From NCBI GenBank assembly GCA_020402745.1, contig JADBYZ010000007.1:62001-126000 (forward strand): a stretch of DNA of 64,000 nucleotides, written 5' to 3'. Positions within the stretch are counted from its first letter, which is position 1; every line of letters begins with the position of its first letter. This stretch comes from Phenylobacterium sp. (GTDB taxonomy: Bacteria > Pseudomonadota > Alphaproteobacteria > Caulobacterales > Caulobacteraceae). The position numbers and the translations under genes were made by a program. Below, piece by piece: positions 47,584 through 57,318 of the stretch. The notes under the pieces are model-generated. The model ran no database searches and was not told the origin of the DNA. It worked only from the letters and a program-made list of their open reading frames with translations.

Positions 47584-48366
47584 TCAGACCAGCCGCTCCG
47601 CCATCATCTTCTTCACCTCGGCCACCGCCTTGGCGGGGTTGAGCCCCTTGGGGCAGACCTGGGCGCAGTTCATGATGGTGTGGCAGCGATAGAGCTTGAA
47701 GGGGTCCTCCAGGGCGTCCAGCCGCTCCCCGGTGGCCTCGTCCCGGCTGTCGACCAGCCAGCGATAGGCGTGCAGCAGGGTGGCGGGGCCCAGGTAGCGG
47801 TCGCCATTCCACCAGTAGCTCGGGCAGGAGGTGGAGCAGCAGGCGCACAGGATGCACTCGTAGAGGCCGTCCAGCTTCTCGCGGTCCTGCGGGCTCTGCA
47901 CCCACTCGGTCTGGGGCTCCGGCGTGGTGGTGTGCAGCCAGGGCTCGATGGAGGCGTACTGAGCGTAGAAGTGGGTCAGGTCGGGCACCAGGTCCTTCAC
48001 CACCGGCATGTGCGGCAGGGGGCTGACCTGGCAGGTCGAGCCCGGAACCTCTTCATGACCATGGGTGCAGGCCAGGGTGTTCCGGCCGCCGATATTCATG
48101 GCGCAGGAGCCGCAGACCCCCTCCCGGCAGGAGCGCCGGAAGGTCAGGGTCGGGTCCATAGTGTTCTTGATGTGGATCAGGACGTCCAGGACCATGGGGC
48201 CGCAGGCCGCCACATCGACCTCATAGGTGTCCCAGCGGGGGTTGCCGGTCCCTTCCGGGTCATATCGGTAAATGCGGAAGGTCTTGACCTTCTTGGCGCC
48301 GGCGGGGGCCGGGTGATGCCGGCCCTTCTGGACGCGGGAGTTCTTCGGCAGGGCGAGTTCGACCAT
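47584..48366 (-). CDS. sdhB: Succinate dehydrogenase iron-sulfur subunit
   Basis: 260 residues. Three cluster motifs are complete: [15 protein letters not shown] (2Fe-2S), [13 protein letters not shown] (4Fe-4S) and [17 protein letters not shown] (3Fe-4S). It carries electrons from the flavin subunit to the quinone site. It is last in the sdhC-D-A-B operon. Confidence 0.98.
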   Translation of the reverse strand: MVELALPKNSRVQKGRHHPAPAGAKKVKTFRIYRYDPEGTGNPRWDTYEVDVAACGPMVLDVLIHIKNTMDPTLTFRRSCREGVCGSCAMNIGGRNTLACTHGHEEVPGSTCQVSPLPHMPVVKDLVPDLTHFYAQYASIEPWLHTTTPEPQTEWVQSPQDREKLDGLYECILCACCSTSCPSYWWNGDRYLGPATLLHAYRWLVDSRDEATGERLDALEDPFKLYRCHTIMNCAQVCPKGLNPAKAVAEVKKMMAERLV

Positions 48367-48405
48367 CTGGCGTGCTTTCCTCGAATTTCGTCTGCGTCGG
48401 CGGGT

Positions 48406-50193
48406 TCAGTAGACCCGCGTCTTGGGCGGGATCGGCGCGATGTCGTTGGTCATCGTGTAGTCGTGCACCGGGCGGTAATCGATCACGACCTTGCCCGTGA
48501 CATCGTCCATCCAGGTCAGGGTGTGCTTCATCCAGTGGGCGTCGTCCCGGTCGGGATGATCCTCGTGGGCGTGCGCGCCCCGGCTCTCGGTGCGGTTGGC
48601 GGCGCCGGCGACGGTGACCACGGCCTGGACCACCAGGTTCTCGAACTCGAGGGTCTCGACCAGATCGGTGTTCCAGATCAGTCCGCGGTCGGACACCTTG
48701 ATGTCCTTGCGCTTGTCCTGGACCGCCTGCAGGCGCTTCACGCCCGAGGCGAGGCTGTCGCCCGTGCGGAAGACGGCGGCGTCCTCCTGCATGGCCTGCT
48801 GCATCTCCAAACGCAGGGCGGCCGTCGTGGTCGAACCATCCGCATGACGGAGACGGTCAAAGCGGGCCAGGTGCGGGTCCGTCATCGACGGCTTCAGTTC
48901 GGGCTGGGAGGCGCCGGGCTTCAGGATGTCAGCGGCGCGCAGGGCTGCAGATCGGCCGAACACCACCAGGTCGATCAGGCTATTGGAGCCCAGCCGGTTG
49001 GCGCCATGCACCGAGACGCAGGCCGCCTCGCCTACGGACATCAGGCCGGGGACCACGCGGTCGGGATCATCGCCCACCCGGGTGACCACCTCCGAGTAGA
49101 AGTTCGTCGGGATGCCGCCCATGTTGTAGTGCACCGTCGGCAGAACCGGGATCGGCTGCTTGGTCACGTCGACGCCGGCGAAGATCCGGGCGCTCTCGGA
49201 AATGCCCGGCAGGCGCTCGGCCAGGACCTTGGGGTCCAGGTGGTCGAGGTGCAGGTGGATGTGGTCTTTGTTCGGACCCACGCCGCGGCCTTCGCGGATC
49301 TCGATGGTCATGGCGCGGCTGACCATGTCCCGGGGCGCCAGGTCCTTCACGGTCGGCGCATAGCGCTCCATGAAGCGCTCGCCCTCGGAATTGGTCAGAT
49401 AGCCGCCCTCGCCCCGGGCGCCCTCGGTGATCAGGCAGCCGGCGCCATAGATGCCGGTGGGGTGGAACTGGACGAACTCCATGTCCTGAAGGGGCAGGCC
49501 GGCCCGCAGGGTCATGCCGCCGCCATCGCCGGTGCAGGTGTGGGCGCTGGTGGCCGAGAAGTAGGCCCGGCCGTAGCCGCCCGTGGCCAGGATGACCATC
49601 TGCCCCTGGAAGCGGTGCAGCGTGCCGTCGTCCAGCTTCCAGGCGGTGACGCCCCGGCAGACGCCCTCGTCCATGATCAGGTCGAGGGCGAAGTACTCGA
49701 TGAAGAACTGGGTGTCGTGGGCCAGGGACTGGCCATACATGGTGTGCAGCATGGCGTGGCCGGTGCGGTCCGCCGCGGCGCAGGTGCGCTGGATCGGGGC
49801 CTCGCCGAAGTTGCGGGTCATGCCGCCGAAGGCGCGCTGATAGATCTTGCCGTCCGGGGTGCGCGAGAAGGGCACGCCCCAGTGCTCCAGCTCGTACACC
49901 GCCGCCGGCGCATTCCGGCACAGATATTCGATGGCGTCCTGATCGCCCAGCCAGTCCGACCCCTTGACGGTGTCATACATGTGCCAGCGCCAGTCATCCT
50001 CGCCCATATTGCCGAGGCTGGCCGAGATGCCGCCCTGGGCCGCCACCGTGTGGGACCGGGTCGGGAAGACCTTGGTGATACAGGCCGTCTTCAGGCCCGC
50101 CTGGGCGCAACCCAGGGCCGCCCGCAAGCCGGAGCCCCCGGCGCCCACGACGACGACATCGAACTTGTGATCGGTGAACTCGTAGCTGGCCAT
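48406..50193 (-). CDS. sdhA: Succinate dehydrogenase flavoprotein subunit
   Basis: 595 residues. FAD motif [15 protein letters not shown] (about 14-28), the covalent-flavin His in [10 protein letters not shown] (about 46-55), and the later [21 protein letters not shown] block with active-site Arg/His. It oxidises succinate to fumarate. Its start overlaps or lies within 5 bases of the sdhD stop. Confidence 0.98.
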   Translation of the reverse strand: MASYEFTDHKFDVVVVGAGGSGLRAALGCAQAGLKTACITKVFPTRSHTVAAQGGISASLGNMGEDDWRWHMYDTVKGSDWLGDQDAIEYLCRNAPAAVYELEHWGVPFSRTPDGKIYQRAFGGMTRNFGEAPIQRTCAAADRTGHAMLHTMYGQSLAHDTQFFIEYFALDLIMDEGVCRGVTAWKLDDGTLHRFQGQMVILATGGYGRAYFSATSAHTCTGDGGGMTLRAGLPLQDMEFVQFHPTGIYGAGCLITEGARGEGGYLTNSEGERFMERYAPTVKDLAPRDMVSRAMTIEIREGRGVGPNKDHIHLHLDHLDPKVLAERLPGISESARIFAGVDVTKQPIPVLPTVHYNMGGIPTNFYSEVVTRVGDDPDRVVPGLMSVGEAACVSVHGANRLGSNSLIDLVVFGRSAALRAADILKPGASQPELKPSMTDPHLARFDRLRHADGSTTTAALRLEMQQAMQEDAAVFRTGDSLASGVKRLQAVQDKRKDIKVSDRGLIWNTDLVETLEFENLVVQAVVTVAGAANRTESRGAHAHEDHPDRDDAHWMKHTLTWMDDVTGKVVIDYRPVHDYTMTNDIAPIPPKTRVY

Positions 50194-50197
50194 GACG

Positions 50198-50587
50198 TCA
50201 GAGAGCGCCTCCGAGCGCGACCTTGAGGACGGAGAAGACCGCCAGGGCGGTCAGGAGAACGACGACGAAGAGGTTGAGGATCAAGAGGGCCGAGCGGCCC
50301 AGCATTTTTTGCAAGTAGTCCTCGATGATCACCCGGGCGCCAGCGTGCATGTGCCAGCCGGAGACCGCCAGGATCAGGACAATCATGACGGCGTTGACCG
50401 GGTGGGCGACGAAGGCCACGGCGCCCTCGTATCCGGTCCCGGCGATCACCAGGGCGGCGTAGACCATCCAGAGGGTCAGGGGGATGAGGGCGATGGCGCT
50501 GACGCGCTCGGCCACCCAGTGCGCTGCGCCATGACCGGCGGCGCCGCTGCCGCGCGCCCGGGAAAGAGGGGTCCTGAAGTCGGTCAT
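50198..50587 (-). CDS. sdhD: Succinate dehydrogenase hydrophobic anchor subunit
   Basis: 129 residues from the ATG at 50587 (ATGA overlap with the sdhC stop). Three transmembrane helices lie at about 30-48, 56-80 and 98-122. [14 protein letters not shown] contains the haem and quinone-site His and Asp region. Pairs with SdhC to anchor SdhAB in the inner membrane. Confidence 0.93.
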   Translation of the reverse strand: MTDFRTPLSRARGSGAAGHGAAHWVAERVSAIALIPLTLWMVYAALVIAGTGYEGAVAFVAHPVNAVMIVLILAVSGWHMHAGARVIIEDYLQKMLGRSALLILNLFVVVLLTALAVFSVLKVALGGAL

Positions 50588-51015
50588 CACTGGCCTCCCG
50601 ATCCCAGGCCGGCGGCCCAGACGACGACGGTCGCCACCACCGAGAAAGCCATGGCCATGACCCCGGACCGGAAGGAGGCCGTCACGGACAGGCCCAGGCC
50701 CGCGTCCCAGAACAGGTGCCGGAGGCCGTTGGCGAGGTGGTAGAAGAGCGAAAGCGTCAGGCCGACCAGGACCAGGCGGCCGAGGGGCGAGGCCATGAGG
50801 TCGAAAAAGGCCTGGTAGGCCTCGGGGCCGGCGCCCAGGGCCAGGGCCCAGGCGGTGACGATCACCGCGCCGCCGTACAGCGCCATGCCCGTCGCCCGGT
50901 GCAGGATCGAGGTGAACATGGTCAGGTGCCAGCGCCAGAGCAGCGGCGAGCCAAGGCCTCCAGTCATTAAGTGAGGTGAAATGGGTCGCTCTCGAACGGG
51001 TGTGGTCATCGGCAT
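50587..51015 (-). CDS. sdhC: Succinate dehydrogenase cytochrome b556 subunit
   Basis: 142 residues. The N-terminal MTTPVRERPISPHL and the SILHRATGMALYGG block (Ser, Arg and haem-region residues) match SdhC, followed by three helices and SLFYHLANGLRHLFWD with the haem His. It is the first gene of sdhCDAB, preceded by a good promoter candidate. Confidence 0.95.
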   Translation of the reverse strand: MPMTTPVRERPISPHLMTGGLGSPLLWRWHLTMFTSILHRATGMALYGGAVIVTAWALALGAGPEAYQAFFDLMASPLGRLVLVGLTLSLFYHLANGLRHLFWDAGLGLSVTASFRSGVMAMAFSVVATVVVWAAGLGSGGQ

Positions 51016-51065
51016 GTCCTGGCAGACCCCGGCGGACGCCCCCGCATCCCGGGCCGGCTGCTTGC

Positions 51066-51092
51066 ATTTAAGCTTACAGGACCGAGTGTCAA
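51066..51092 (-). promoter_or_regulatory. Promoter candidate for sdhCDAB
   Basis: Read on the minus strand, TTGACA (51092-51087) is followed after about 13 bases by GCTTAAAT (51073-51066). This is close to the Caulobacter housekeeping pattern TTGAC(G)-N10-14-GCTANAWC. It lies about 50 bases upstream of the sdhC start. Confidence 0.5.
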
Positions 51093-51131
51093 CGAAGGCT
51101 TTTCAATCTGATAGGGCGCCGTAGCGGAAGC

Positions 51132-52250
51132 TTAAGGTCGATCGGCCAGCCAGTCCGCAGACCGCATTTCCTGCAGGCGCGAGGCTGTGCGCTCGAACTC
51201 GAAGGCGCCGTCGCCGGCGGGATAGAGCCGCACCGGCTCGGCCTCGGCCAGGACGATCAGCCGGGTCCGCGCCTCGTAGAGGGCGTCAATCAGGGTGACG
51301 AAGCGCCGCGCCGCCTCGCGCCGGTCCGGGGTCAGCCGGGGCAGGTCCTCCAGGAAGACCGTGTGGAAGCGCTCCGCGAGGGCCAGGTAATCGTTCGGGC
51401 CCAGGGCGGCGTCGCAGAGCCGGGCGAAACCGGCGCGAACCAGCCCGCCGGCGGCGTCCGGGAAGTCGAGCCGGCGGCCCATGACCTCGATCGATTCCCC
51501 CGAGGCGGCCTCGGTCCCCAACATGTCCCGCCAGAGGGCGGCGAAGGTGCGGCGGTTGTCCGGGTCGATGGGCGAGAACCAGGTCCCCGCCGCCCGCAAC
51601 CGGTCCAGGCGATAGTCGTGTAGCCCCGCCACCGACACCACCTCGACCCGCGACTTCAGGAGGTCGATGAAGGGCAGGAAGAGCTGGCGGTTGATCCCGT
51701 CCCGGTAGAGGTCGTCCGGCCGCCGGTTTGAGGTGGCGGCCAGGGTGACGCCCCGGGCGAACAGGGCCTCGAACAGCCGGCCCAGGATCATGGCGTCGGC
51801 GATGTCCGTGACCTGGAACTCATCGAAACAGATCAGGCTGGCCTCACGCGCCACCCGGTCGGCGACAGGGGGAACAGGATCATCCCCGCGAACCTGGCCG
51901 AACCGCGCCCGGCGGGTCGCCGCATCTCCGGACCGCCAGGCCCCGATCAGGTCGTGGATCTCGCGCATGAAGACGTGGAAGTGGGTGCGGCGCTTGCGTT
52001 CGATGGGGACGGTCTCGAAGAACAGGTCCATCAGCATGGACTTGCCCCGCCCCACCGGGCCCCAGAGATAGACGCCCCTCGCCGCCTCGGGCCGGCGGCC
52101 GAGAATCCGGGAAAAGGGGCTTCGGGGCGCCCCCGCCAGGTCCGCCTCCAGGCGGATCAGGGCCTCCAGGCCCGCCGCCTGGGCGTCGTCGGGGCGCAGG
52201 CGACCATCACGGATGCGCGCCTCGTAGGCGGTCTGGAGAGCGGAGGACAT
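51132..52250 (-). CDS. zapE: Cell division protein ZapE (AFG1-like ATPase)
   Basis: 372 residues. Walker A is GPVGRGKSML (about 64-73), preceded by GVYLWG. Other matches are HFHVFMREIHDLIG, ICFDEFQVTDIADAMILGRLFEALF (Walker B) and TSNRRPDDLYRDGINRQLFLPFI. ZapE interacts with FtsZ; AFG1 homologues act in protein quality control. It is downstream of sdhC's promoter but on the same strand, as a separate transcript. Confidence 0.93.
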   Translation of the reverse strand: MSSALQTAYEARIRDGRLRPDDAQAAGLEALIRLEADLAGAPRSPFSRILGRRPEAARGVYLWGPVGRGKSMLMDLFFETVPIERKRRTHFHVFMREIHDLIGAWRSGDAATRRARFGQVRGDDPVPPVADRVAREASLICFDEFQVTDIADAMILGRLFEALFARGVTLAATSNRRPDDLYRDGINRQLFLPFIDLLKSRVEVVSVAGLHDYRLDRLRAAGTWFSPIDPDNRRTFAALWRDMLGTEAASGESIEVMGRRLDFPDAAGGLVRAGFARLCDAALGPNDYLALAERFHTVFLEDLPRLTPDRREAARRFVTLIDALYEARTRLIVLAEAEPVRLYPAGDGAFEFERTASRLQEMRSADWLADRP

Positions 52251-52379
52251 GTCCCTCGCCTAGAGCCTCCGCCGCTCAGAGGGAACCCTGGGATGCACAA
52301 ATTTGAGACCCCGGCCGCCGGGGCTGGAGGCTCTTCAGCCCGTAGTGCAGTATCGTCGCCTGAGAGCGGGAGAGGGAAG

Positions 52380-53186
52380 ATGCAGGTCGTCGATCACAGG
52401 CTGAAACCCGGCTGGTACAGGGCCTCGCCCCACCATGGCGGAGCGCTGGAGGCGCCAAGCCTTCTGGTCATGCACTTCACGGTGAGCGGGGCGGGGGCGA
52501 AGGGCGTCGCCGACTACTTCGTCTCACCGGCCGCCAACGCCTCGGCGCACCTGGTGGTCGGCCGGGACGGAGACATCCGGCAGGTCGTCCCCTTCAACAT
52601 CAAGGCCTGGCACGCCGGCCGGTCGGTCTGGCGGGGTCGGCCCAACTGCAACGACTATGCGATCGGGATCGAGATCGACAACTGGGGCCGGCTGATGCGG
52701 ACGGCGGACGGACAGGTGCGCAGTTCGACCTCCCGAATCCTCGATCCGTCCCTGGCGGTCGAGCTGACCCACAAGAACGAGACCCGCCCCTCCCTTTGGG
52801 AAGTGTACGGCGAAGCCCAGATGTCCGCCCTTGTGGCGGTCACCCAGGCGATTCTGGAGGCCTATCCCACCCTCACCGAGATCGTCGGGCATGACGACAT
52901 CTCTCCGGGCCGGAAGTCGGACCCGGGACCCGCCTTTCCCATGGGCCGCTTCGTCTCCCTGGTGGGCGGGCGCGGGGATGCCCCGGCCCTGACCCGCACC
53001 GTCGTCGCCTCGCGACTGAATGCCCGCGGCGGCCCGGGCGTACAGTTCGACACCCTGGGCGTCTTCCTGGCCGGAACCCGGGTGGAGGTGCTCTACGATT
53101 CGCCCGGTCCCTGGGCGCAGGTGAAGGGGGCCCTCGAAGGGGGCGACCAGGTCACCGCCTGGGTGGCGGACCAGTACCTGGCCTGA
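52380..53186 (+). CDS. N-acetylmuramoyl-L-alanine amidase with SH3 domain
   Basis: 268 residues from the ATG at 52380 (preceded by gggagaggga). An Amidase_2 (type 2, AmpD/AmiD) domain covers about 20-195: LLVMHFTVSGAGAKGVADYF contains the first zinc His, ASAHLVVGRDGDIRQVVPF, AWHAGRSVW the second, and GHDDISPGRKSDPGPAFP the last. A bacterial SH3 domain follows (about 205-268). No signal peptide is evident, so the site of action is unsure. It would cut the lactyl-peptide bond of wall fragments, in line with amgK-murU recycling. Confidence 0.88.
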   Translation: MQVVDHRLKPGWYRASPHHGGALEAPSLLVMHFTVSGAGAKGVADYFVSPAANASAHLVVGRDGDIRQVVPFNIKAWHAGRSVWRGRPNCNDYAIGIEIDNWGRLMRTADGQVRSSTSRILDPSLAVELTHKNETRPSLWEVYGEAQMSALVAVTQAILEAYPTLTEIVGHDDISPGRKSDPGPAFPMGRFVSLVGGRGDAPALTRTVVASRLNARGGPGVQFDTLGVFLAGTRVEVLYDSPGPWAQVKGALEGGDQVTAWVADQYLA

Positions 53187-53234
53187 CCCTACCGCAGGGT
53201 CGGAGGGTCTCTGCAGGATCGCTGAAGAGATGAC

Positions 53235-53255
53235 TTGCATCAGAAAGCAATGCAT
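53235..53255 (+). promoter_or_regulatory. Operator-like inverted repeat before the toxin-antitoxin genes
   Basis: tgcat (53236-53240) and atgca (53250-53254) form inverted half sites in an AT-rich stretch (tgtgatttttt) immediately upstream of the antitoxin. It could be the autoregulation site of the Xre-type antitoxin. The following ribosome site gaggaaagg is good. Confidence 0.4.
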
Positions 53256-53284
53256 GTGATTTTTTCAGAGGAAAGGTTGAGCCC

Positions 53285-53665
53285 ATGAAGTTGCTCCAAC
53301 CCGCCACCGCCCATCCCGAAGCCGGCGCCGTTGTGACCAAGGCGGTTCTCCGCGCCGCCGACCGACTGGGGGTGACCGCAAGGGTCCTCGCCGCCGCCAT
53401 CGGGGTCAGCGAGGCGACCGTCTCGCGCATGCGCCGGAACGGATATGCCCTCGCGCCCGGCGACAAGGCGTTCGAGCTAGCGGTGCTTGTCGTGCGCCTG
53501 TTCCGATCGCTGGACGCCATGGCGGGCGGGGACGACAGGGTCGCGGCCAGCTGGCTGGTCAATCCCAGCACCGCCCTCGACGGCCGACCTGTCGAAAAGC
53601 TTCAGACCGTCAGCGGACTCATGGATGTCATCGCCTATCTGGACGCGCGTCGCGCTCTCGTCTGA
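53285..53665 (+). CDS. MbcA/ParS/Xre-type antitoxin
   Basis: 126 residues. The N-terminal helix-turn-helix (RLGVTARVLAAAIGVSEATVSRMRRNGYAL, about 35-64) is Xre-like. The C-terminal DUF2384 part, SWLVNPSTALDGRPVEKLQTVSGLMDVIAYLDARRALV, binds the toxin. Paired with the RES-domain gene, whose start overlaps it by 41 bases. Confidence 0.92.
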   Translation: MKLLQPATAHPEAGAVVTKAVLRAADRLGVTARVLAAAIGVSEATVSRMRRNGYALAPGDKAFELAVLVVRLFRSLDAMAGGDDRVAASWLVNPSTALDGRPVEKLQTVSGLMDVIAYLDARRALV

Positions 53666-54401
53666 GTTCCGGCGCTTTGAGGGCCTGTGCTGGCGACTGG
53701 TGGAAGCCCAGCATCAGGTCTCGACCCTGAAACTGACCGACACCCTGGCTGAGCAGGCCCTCCTGGAAGACCTGATCGAGGCGACCAAGCCAGTGGTCCA
53801 GGAAGATGCTCGTGATCTGCATTACCTGCTGGCGACCCCGTTCAGGTACGGCGCGGTGTATCCTTCGGGATCCCGGTTCCGGCGCGCCGGGCGCACGCCA
53901 GGGGTCTTCTACGCGGCGGAAGACCCGGCGACCTCCGTTGCAGAGATCGCCTTCTATCGGCTCCTGTTCTTCGCCGAGTCGCCCGCCACGCCCTGGCCGG
54001 AGAACGCCGCCGAGTACACGGCCTTCTCGGCGGCGGTGTCGACAGGCTGGCTCCTCGACCTGACGCGCGAACCCCTCCTGCAGGACAGCGCCCTCTGGGA
54101 GAACCTGACGGATTACAGCGCCTGCCAGGCCCTGGCCGACGCCGCCCGGGCCGCGGAAACCGAGGTGATCCGCTACCGGTCCGTCCGCGATCCTGGACAG
54201 GGCGCGAACCTCGCCCTTCTCATGAGCAGCGCCTTTGCGAGCCCGGCGCCCCTCGACCGTCAGACCTGGCGGATCCGCTTCAGCGCCTTCGGTGTCCAGG
54301 CCCTGTGTGAGTTCCCCGACCGGAGACTTGAGTTCCCCCGAGACGCCTTCGCCGCAGACCCCCGGATCGCGGGCCTGGACTGGGATCGCACGGGGTCCTG
54401 A
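53625..54401 (+). CDS. RES-domain toxin (NAD+-degrading family)
   Basis: 258 residues from the ATG at 53625, the only good start before the conserved LCWRLVEAQHQVSTLKLTD segment. The RES region holds GSRFRRAGRTPGVFYAAEDPATSVAEIAFYR, with the Arg and Glu that bind and cut NAD, and the segment RTWRI... near the end. RES toxins (MbcT, ParT) deplete NAD or ADP-ribosylate targets. Encoded after its antitoxin; located between a wall amidase and mmsA, a likely mobile insertion but with no flanking transposon. Confidence 0.9.
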   Translation: MSSPIWTRVALSSEFRRFEGLCWRLVEAQHQVSTLKLTDTLAEQALLEDLIEATKPVVQEDARDLHYLLATPFRYGAVYPSGSRFRRAGRTPGVFYAAEDPATSVAEIAFYRLLFFAESPATPWPENAAEYTAFSAAVSTGWLLDLTREPLLQDSALWENLTDYSACQALADAARAAETEVIRYRSVRDPGQGANLALLMSSAFASPAPLDRQTWRIRFSAFGVQALCEFPDRRLEFPRDAFAADPRIAGLDWDRTGS

Positions 54402-54407
54402 ACCTCC

Positions 54408-55919
54408 CTACCGCATGGTCGGGATGATGAAGGCGGAGTCGCCGACATCGCCCTCCGGCCAGCGGGCCGTCACCGTCTTGACCTTGGTGTAGAAGCGCAC
54501 CCCGTCCATGCCGTGCTGGTTGGCGTCGCCGAAGGCCGACCGCTTCCAGCCGCCGAAGGTGTGGTAGGCCAGGGGCACGGGGATGGGCACGTTGATCCCC
54601 ACCATGCCGACGTTCACGCGGGAGGCGAACTCCCGGGCGGCGCGGCCGTTGCGGGTGAAGATGGCGGTGCCGTTGCCGTAGGCGTGCCGGGACGGCAGGG
54701 CCATGGCCTCATCGAAGCTTTCGGCCCGCACCATCTGCAGGACCGGCCCGAAGATCTCGTCCTGGTAGCTCTTCATCTCCGGCGCGACCCGGTCGAAGAA
54801 GGACGGGCCGATGAAGAAGCCCTTCTCAAAGCCCTGGAGGCGGAAGTCGCGGCCGTCCACCACCAGCTCGGCGCCCTCGTCCACCCCCATCTGGATGTAG
54901 TCGGAGACCTTCTTCCTGTGGGCGGCGTTGACCACCGGGCCGTAGTGCGCGCCCTCATCGGTGGAGACGCCCACCTTCAGGGAGGCGATCTCGGCGACTA
55001 GCTTTTCCCGCAGGGCTTCGGCGGTGCGCTCGCCCACCGGGACCACCACGGGCAGGGCCATACAGCGCTCGCCGGCCGAGCCGAAGGCGGCGCCGGAGAT
55101 GTCACGCACCACCTGGGCCAGGTCAGCGTCAGGCAGGACGATGCCGTGGTTCTTGGCGCCGCCCATGGCCTGGACCCGCTTCCCGGCCGCAGCCCCCCGC
55201 GAATAGACGTACTGAGCGATGTCCGAAGAGCCCACGAAGCTGACGGCGGCGATCTCGGGATGGTCGAGGATGGCGTCGACCATGACCTTGTCGCCCTGGA
55301 CGACGTTCAGCACACCCTTGAGGTCCAGACCCTGCTCAGCCCCGGCCTGCATAAACAGCTCGGCCAGGCGGACAGGAACGCTGGGGTCCCGCTCGGAGGG
55401 CTTCAGGATGAAGGCGTTGCCCACGGCGATGGCCACGCCGGACATCCACATCGGGATCATGGCGGGGAAGTTGAACGGCGTGATGCCGGCGGCGATCCCC
55501 AGGGGCTGGCGCATGGAATAGACGTCGATGCCGGGGCCGGCACCCTCGGTGTATTCGCCCTTCAGCAGGTGCGGGACGCCGCAGGCGAACTCGATCACCT
55601 CCAGGCCGCGCTGGATGTCGCCCTTGGAGTCGGCGATGACCTTGCCGTGCTCGCTGGAGAGCAGCTCGGCCAGGGCCTGCATGTTGGCCTCGAGCAGGCG
55701 CTTGAACTCGAACATCACCCGCGCCCGGCGCTGGGGGTTCACCGCGGCCCAGGCTGGCTGGGCGCGCAGGGCGGACTGTACGGCCAGCTCCAGCTCATCC
55801 GGCGTGCCCAGGCCCACCTTCGCCTGCACCTCGCCGGTGTTCGGATTGAAGACGTCGCCGGTGCGGCCGGAGGCGCTGGCGAGCGCGGCGCCGTCGATAA
55901 AGTGGGAGATCTGACGCAT
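54408..55919 (-). CDS. mmsA: Methylmalonate-semialdehyde dehydrogenase
   Basis: 503 residues from the ATG at 55919, which opens with RQISHFIDGAALASASGRTGDVFNPNTGE. The active-site Cys is in FGSAGERCMALPVV, NAD binding in FVGSSDIAQYVYS, and VGINVPIPVPLAYHTFGGWKRSAFGD is a hallmark of MmsA. It converts methylmalonate semialdehyde to propionyl-CoA in valine and thymine catabolism. Convergent with the toxin gene, 6 bases apart. Confidence 0.94.
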   Translation of the reverse strand: MRQISHFIDGAALASASGRTGDVFNPNTGEVQAKVGLGTPDELELAVQSALRAQPAWAAVNPQRRARVMFEFKRLLEANMQALAELLSSEHGKVIADSKGDIQRGLEVIEFACGVPHLLKGEYTEGAGPGIDVYSMRQPLGIAAGITPFNFPAMIPMWMSGVAIAVGNAFILKPSERDPSVPVRLAELFMQAGAEQGLDLKGVLNVVQGDKVMVDAILDHPEIAAVSFVGSSDIAQYVYSRGAAAGKRVQAMGGAKNHGIVLPDADLAQVVRDISGAAFGSAGERCMALPVVVPVGERTAEALREKLVAEIASLKVGVSTDEGAHYGPVVNAAHRKKVSDYIQMGVDEGAELVVDGRDFRLQGFEKGFFIGPSFFDRVAPEMKSYQDEIFGPVLQMVRAESFDEAMALPSRHAYGNGTAIFTRNGRAAREFASRVNVGMVGINVPIPVPLAYHTFGGWKRSAFGDANQHGMDGVRFYTKVKTVTARWPEGDVGDSAFIIPTMR

Positions 55920-56017
55920 GGGACCGTCCTCGTATGCCTGCGGGACTTCCCATAAGGGCTGGCGGCAGGCGCGCCTAGACCTTGCTTGCGCCCCCCGGGG
56001 GCGGGCATGGTGGCGCC

Positions 56018-56869
56018 ATGAGCCCTCCTGACTCGGCCGGCACCGGCCAGCACATTGTCGACGTGCTGATCGCCGAGCGGGCGCCGCGGCTGGCCTCAAG
56101 CCCGGCCTGGCCCCTGGTCCGGCCCCTGCTCTACGGGCTGCTCAACTACCGCCGGGCCCGCCAGATGGCCGACGCGGTCGCCCAGATGGGAGGCCACGAG
56201 GCCCTGGACTTCGTGTCCCGCCTTTTGGAGGTGAAGGTCGACGTCCGCGGCCTGGAGCGGATTCCCGAGGCTGGGCGGCTGGTCATTGTCGCCAACCATC
56301 CCACGGGCATCGCCGACGGGATCGCCGCCTGGGACGCCCTGGGCGGCCGCCGGCCGGACCTGTGCTTCTACGCCAACGCCGACGCCCACCGGGTGGTCCC
56401 GGGGTTCTCCGACGTCCTGATCCCCGTGGAATGGGTCGAGGCCAAGCGCACCCGCGAGCGCACCCGCACCACCCTGCAGATGACCCGCGAGGCCATGGAG
56501 GCCGGCCGGGCCCTGGCCATCTTTCCCGCCGGTCGCCTGGCGCGGCGGGGCCTGGACGGCGCCCTCTCCGACCCGCCCTGGATGAGCTCGGCCCTGTCCA
56601 TCGCCCGCCGCCACGAGGCGCCGGTGGCGCCGGTCCACATGACAGGCCCCTGGTCGACCTTGTTCCACGCCTTCGACCGGGTCTCGCAGGAGCTGCGCGA
56701 CATCACCCTCTTCCACGAGCTTTTGAACAAGCGCGGAGGGCGGTTCACCCTGACCGTCGGCCCGCTGATTCCGCCGGACCGGCTGGACGCCGACGCCGAG
56801 GTCGCCACCGCCGCGGTGAAGGCCTATGTGGAGACCGTCCTGCCCCGCGACCCGGACCGTCCTTTTTGA
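56018..56869 (+). CDS. PlsC-like acyltransferase (1-acylglycerol-3-phosphate/hemolysin type)
   Basis: 283 residues from the ATG at 56018. The LPLAT motif is VIVANHPTGIADGIA (His then Asp), and the acceptor block is IFPAGRLARRG. The layout resembles the hemolysin/OlsA-like branch. Specific acyl acceptor unknown. Its stop overlaps the tsaE TTG start (TTGA). Confidence 0.82.
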   Translation: MSPPDSAGTGQHIVDVLIAERAPRLASSPAWPLVRPLLYGLLNYRRARQMADAVAQMGGHEALDFVSRLLEVKVDVRGLERIPEAGRLVIVANHPTGIADGIAAWDALGGRRPDLCFYANADAHRVVPGFSDVLIPVEWVEAKRTRERTRTTLQMTREAMEAGRALAIFPAGRLARRGLDGALSDPPWMSSALSIARRHEAPVAPVHMTGPWSTLFHAFDRVSQELRDITLFHELLNKRGGRFTLTVGPLIPPDRLDADAEVATAAVKAYVETVLPRDPDRPF

Positions 56870-57318
56870 ACCGCCTACCCGCACGGATCGACCTGCCCGC
56901 CGAGGCCGACACCCGGGCCCTCGGCCGCCGGATCGCACCCCTGCTGCGCCCGGGCGAGGCCCTCTGCCTGAGCGGCGGCCTGGGGGCGGGAAAGTCCTGC
57001 CTCGCCCGGGCCCTGATCCGCGCCCTCACCACCCCGGACGAGGAGGCGCCGAGCCCCACCTTCACCCTGGTCCAGACCTATCCCGGGCCGGACTTCGAGA
57101 TCGCCCACTTCGACCTCTATCGGCTGGAGGACCCCAATGAGGCCTGGGAGATCGGCCTGGATGAGGCCCTTGACCACGGGGCCGCCCTGATCGAGTGGCC
57201 GGAACGGCTTGAGGGGCGTCTCCCTGCCGACCGACTCGATCTAGAGTTGGCGGTTTCCGGAGAAGGGCGGACGGCGCGCCTGTCCGGCCACGGGTCCTGG
57301 CGGGAGAGGGTCGAGTGA
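56866..57318 (+). CDS. tsaE: tRNA threonylcarbamoyladenosine biosynthesis ATPase TsaE
   Basis: 150 residues with a TTG start. P-loop SGGLGAGKSCLARALIRAL (about 36-54), then SPTFTLVQTYPG and the Walker B-like HFDLYRLEDPNEAWEIGLDEAL, and IEWPERL. All are standard TsaE motifs. TsaE works with TsaB and TsaD in t6A37 synthesis. It is overlapped by amgK (4 bases). Confidence 0.95.
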   Translation: MNRLPARIDLPAEADTRALGRRIAPLLRPGEALCLSGGLGAGKSCLARALIRALTTPDEEAPSPTFTLVQTYPGPDFEIAHFDLYRLEDPNEAWEIGLDEALDHGAALIEWPERLEGRLPADRLDLELAVSGEGRTARLSGHGSWRERVE

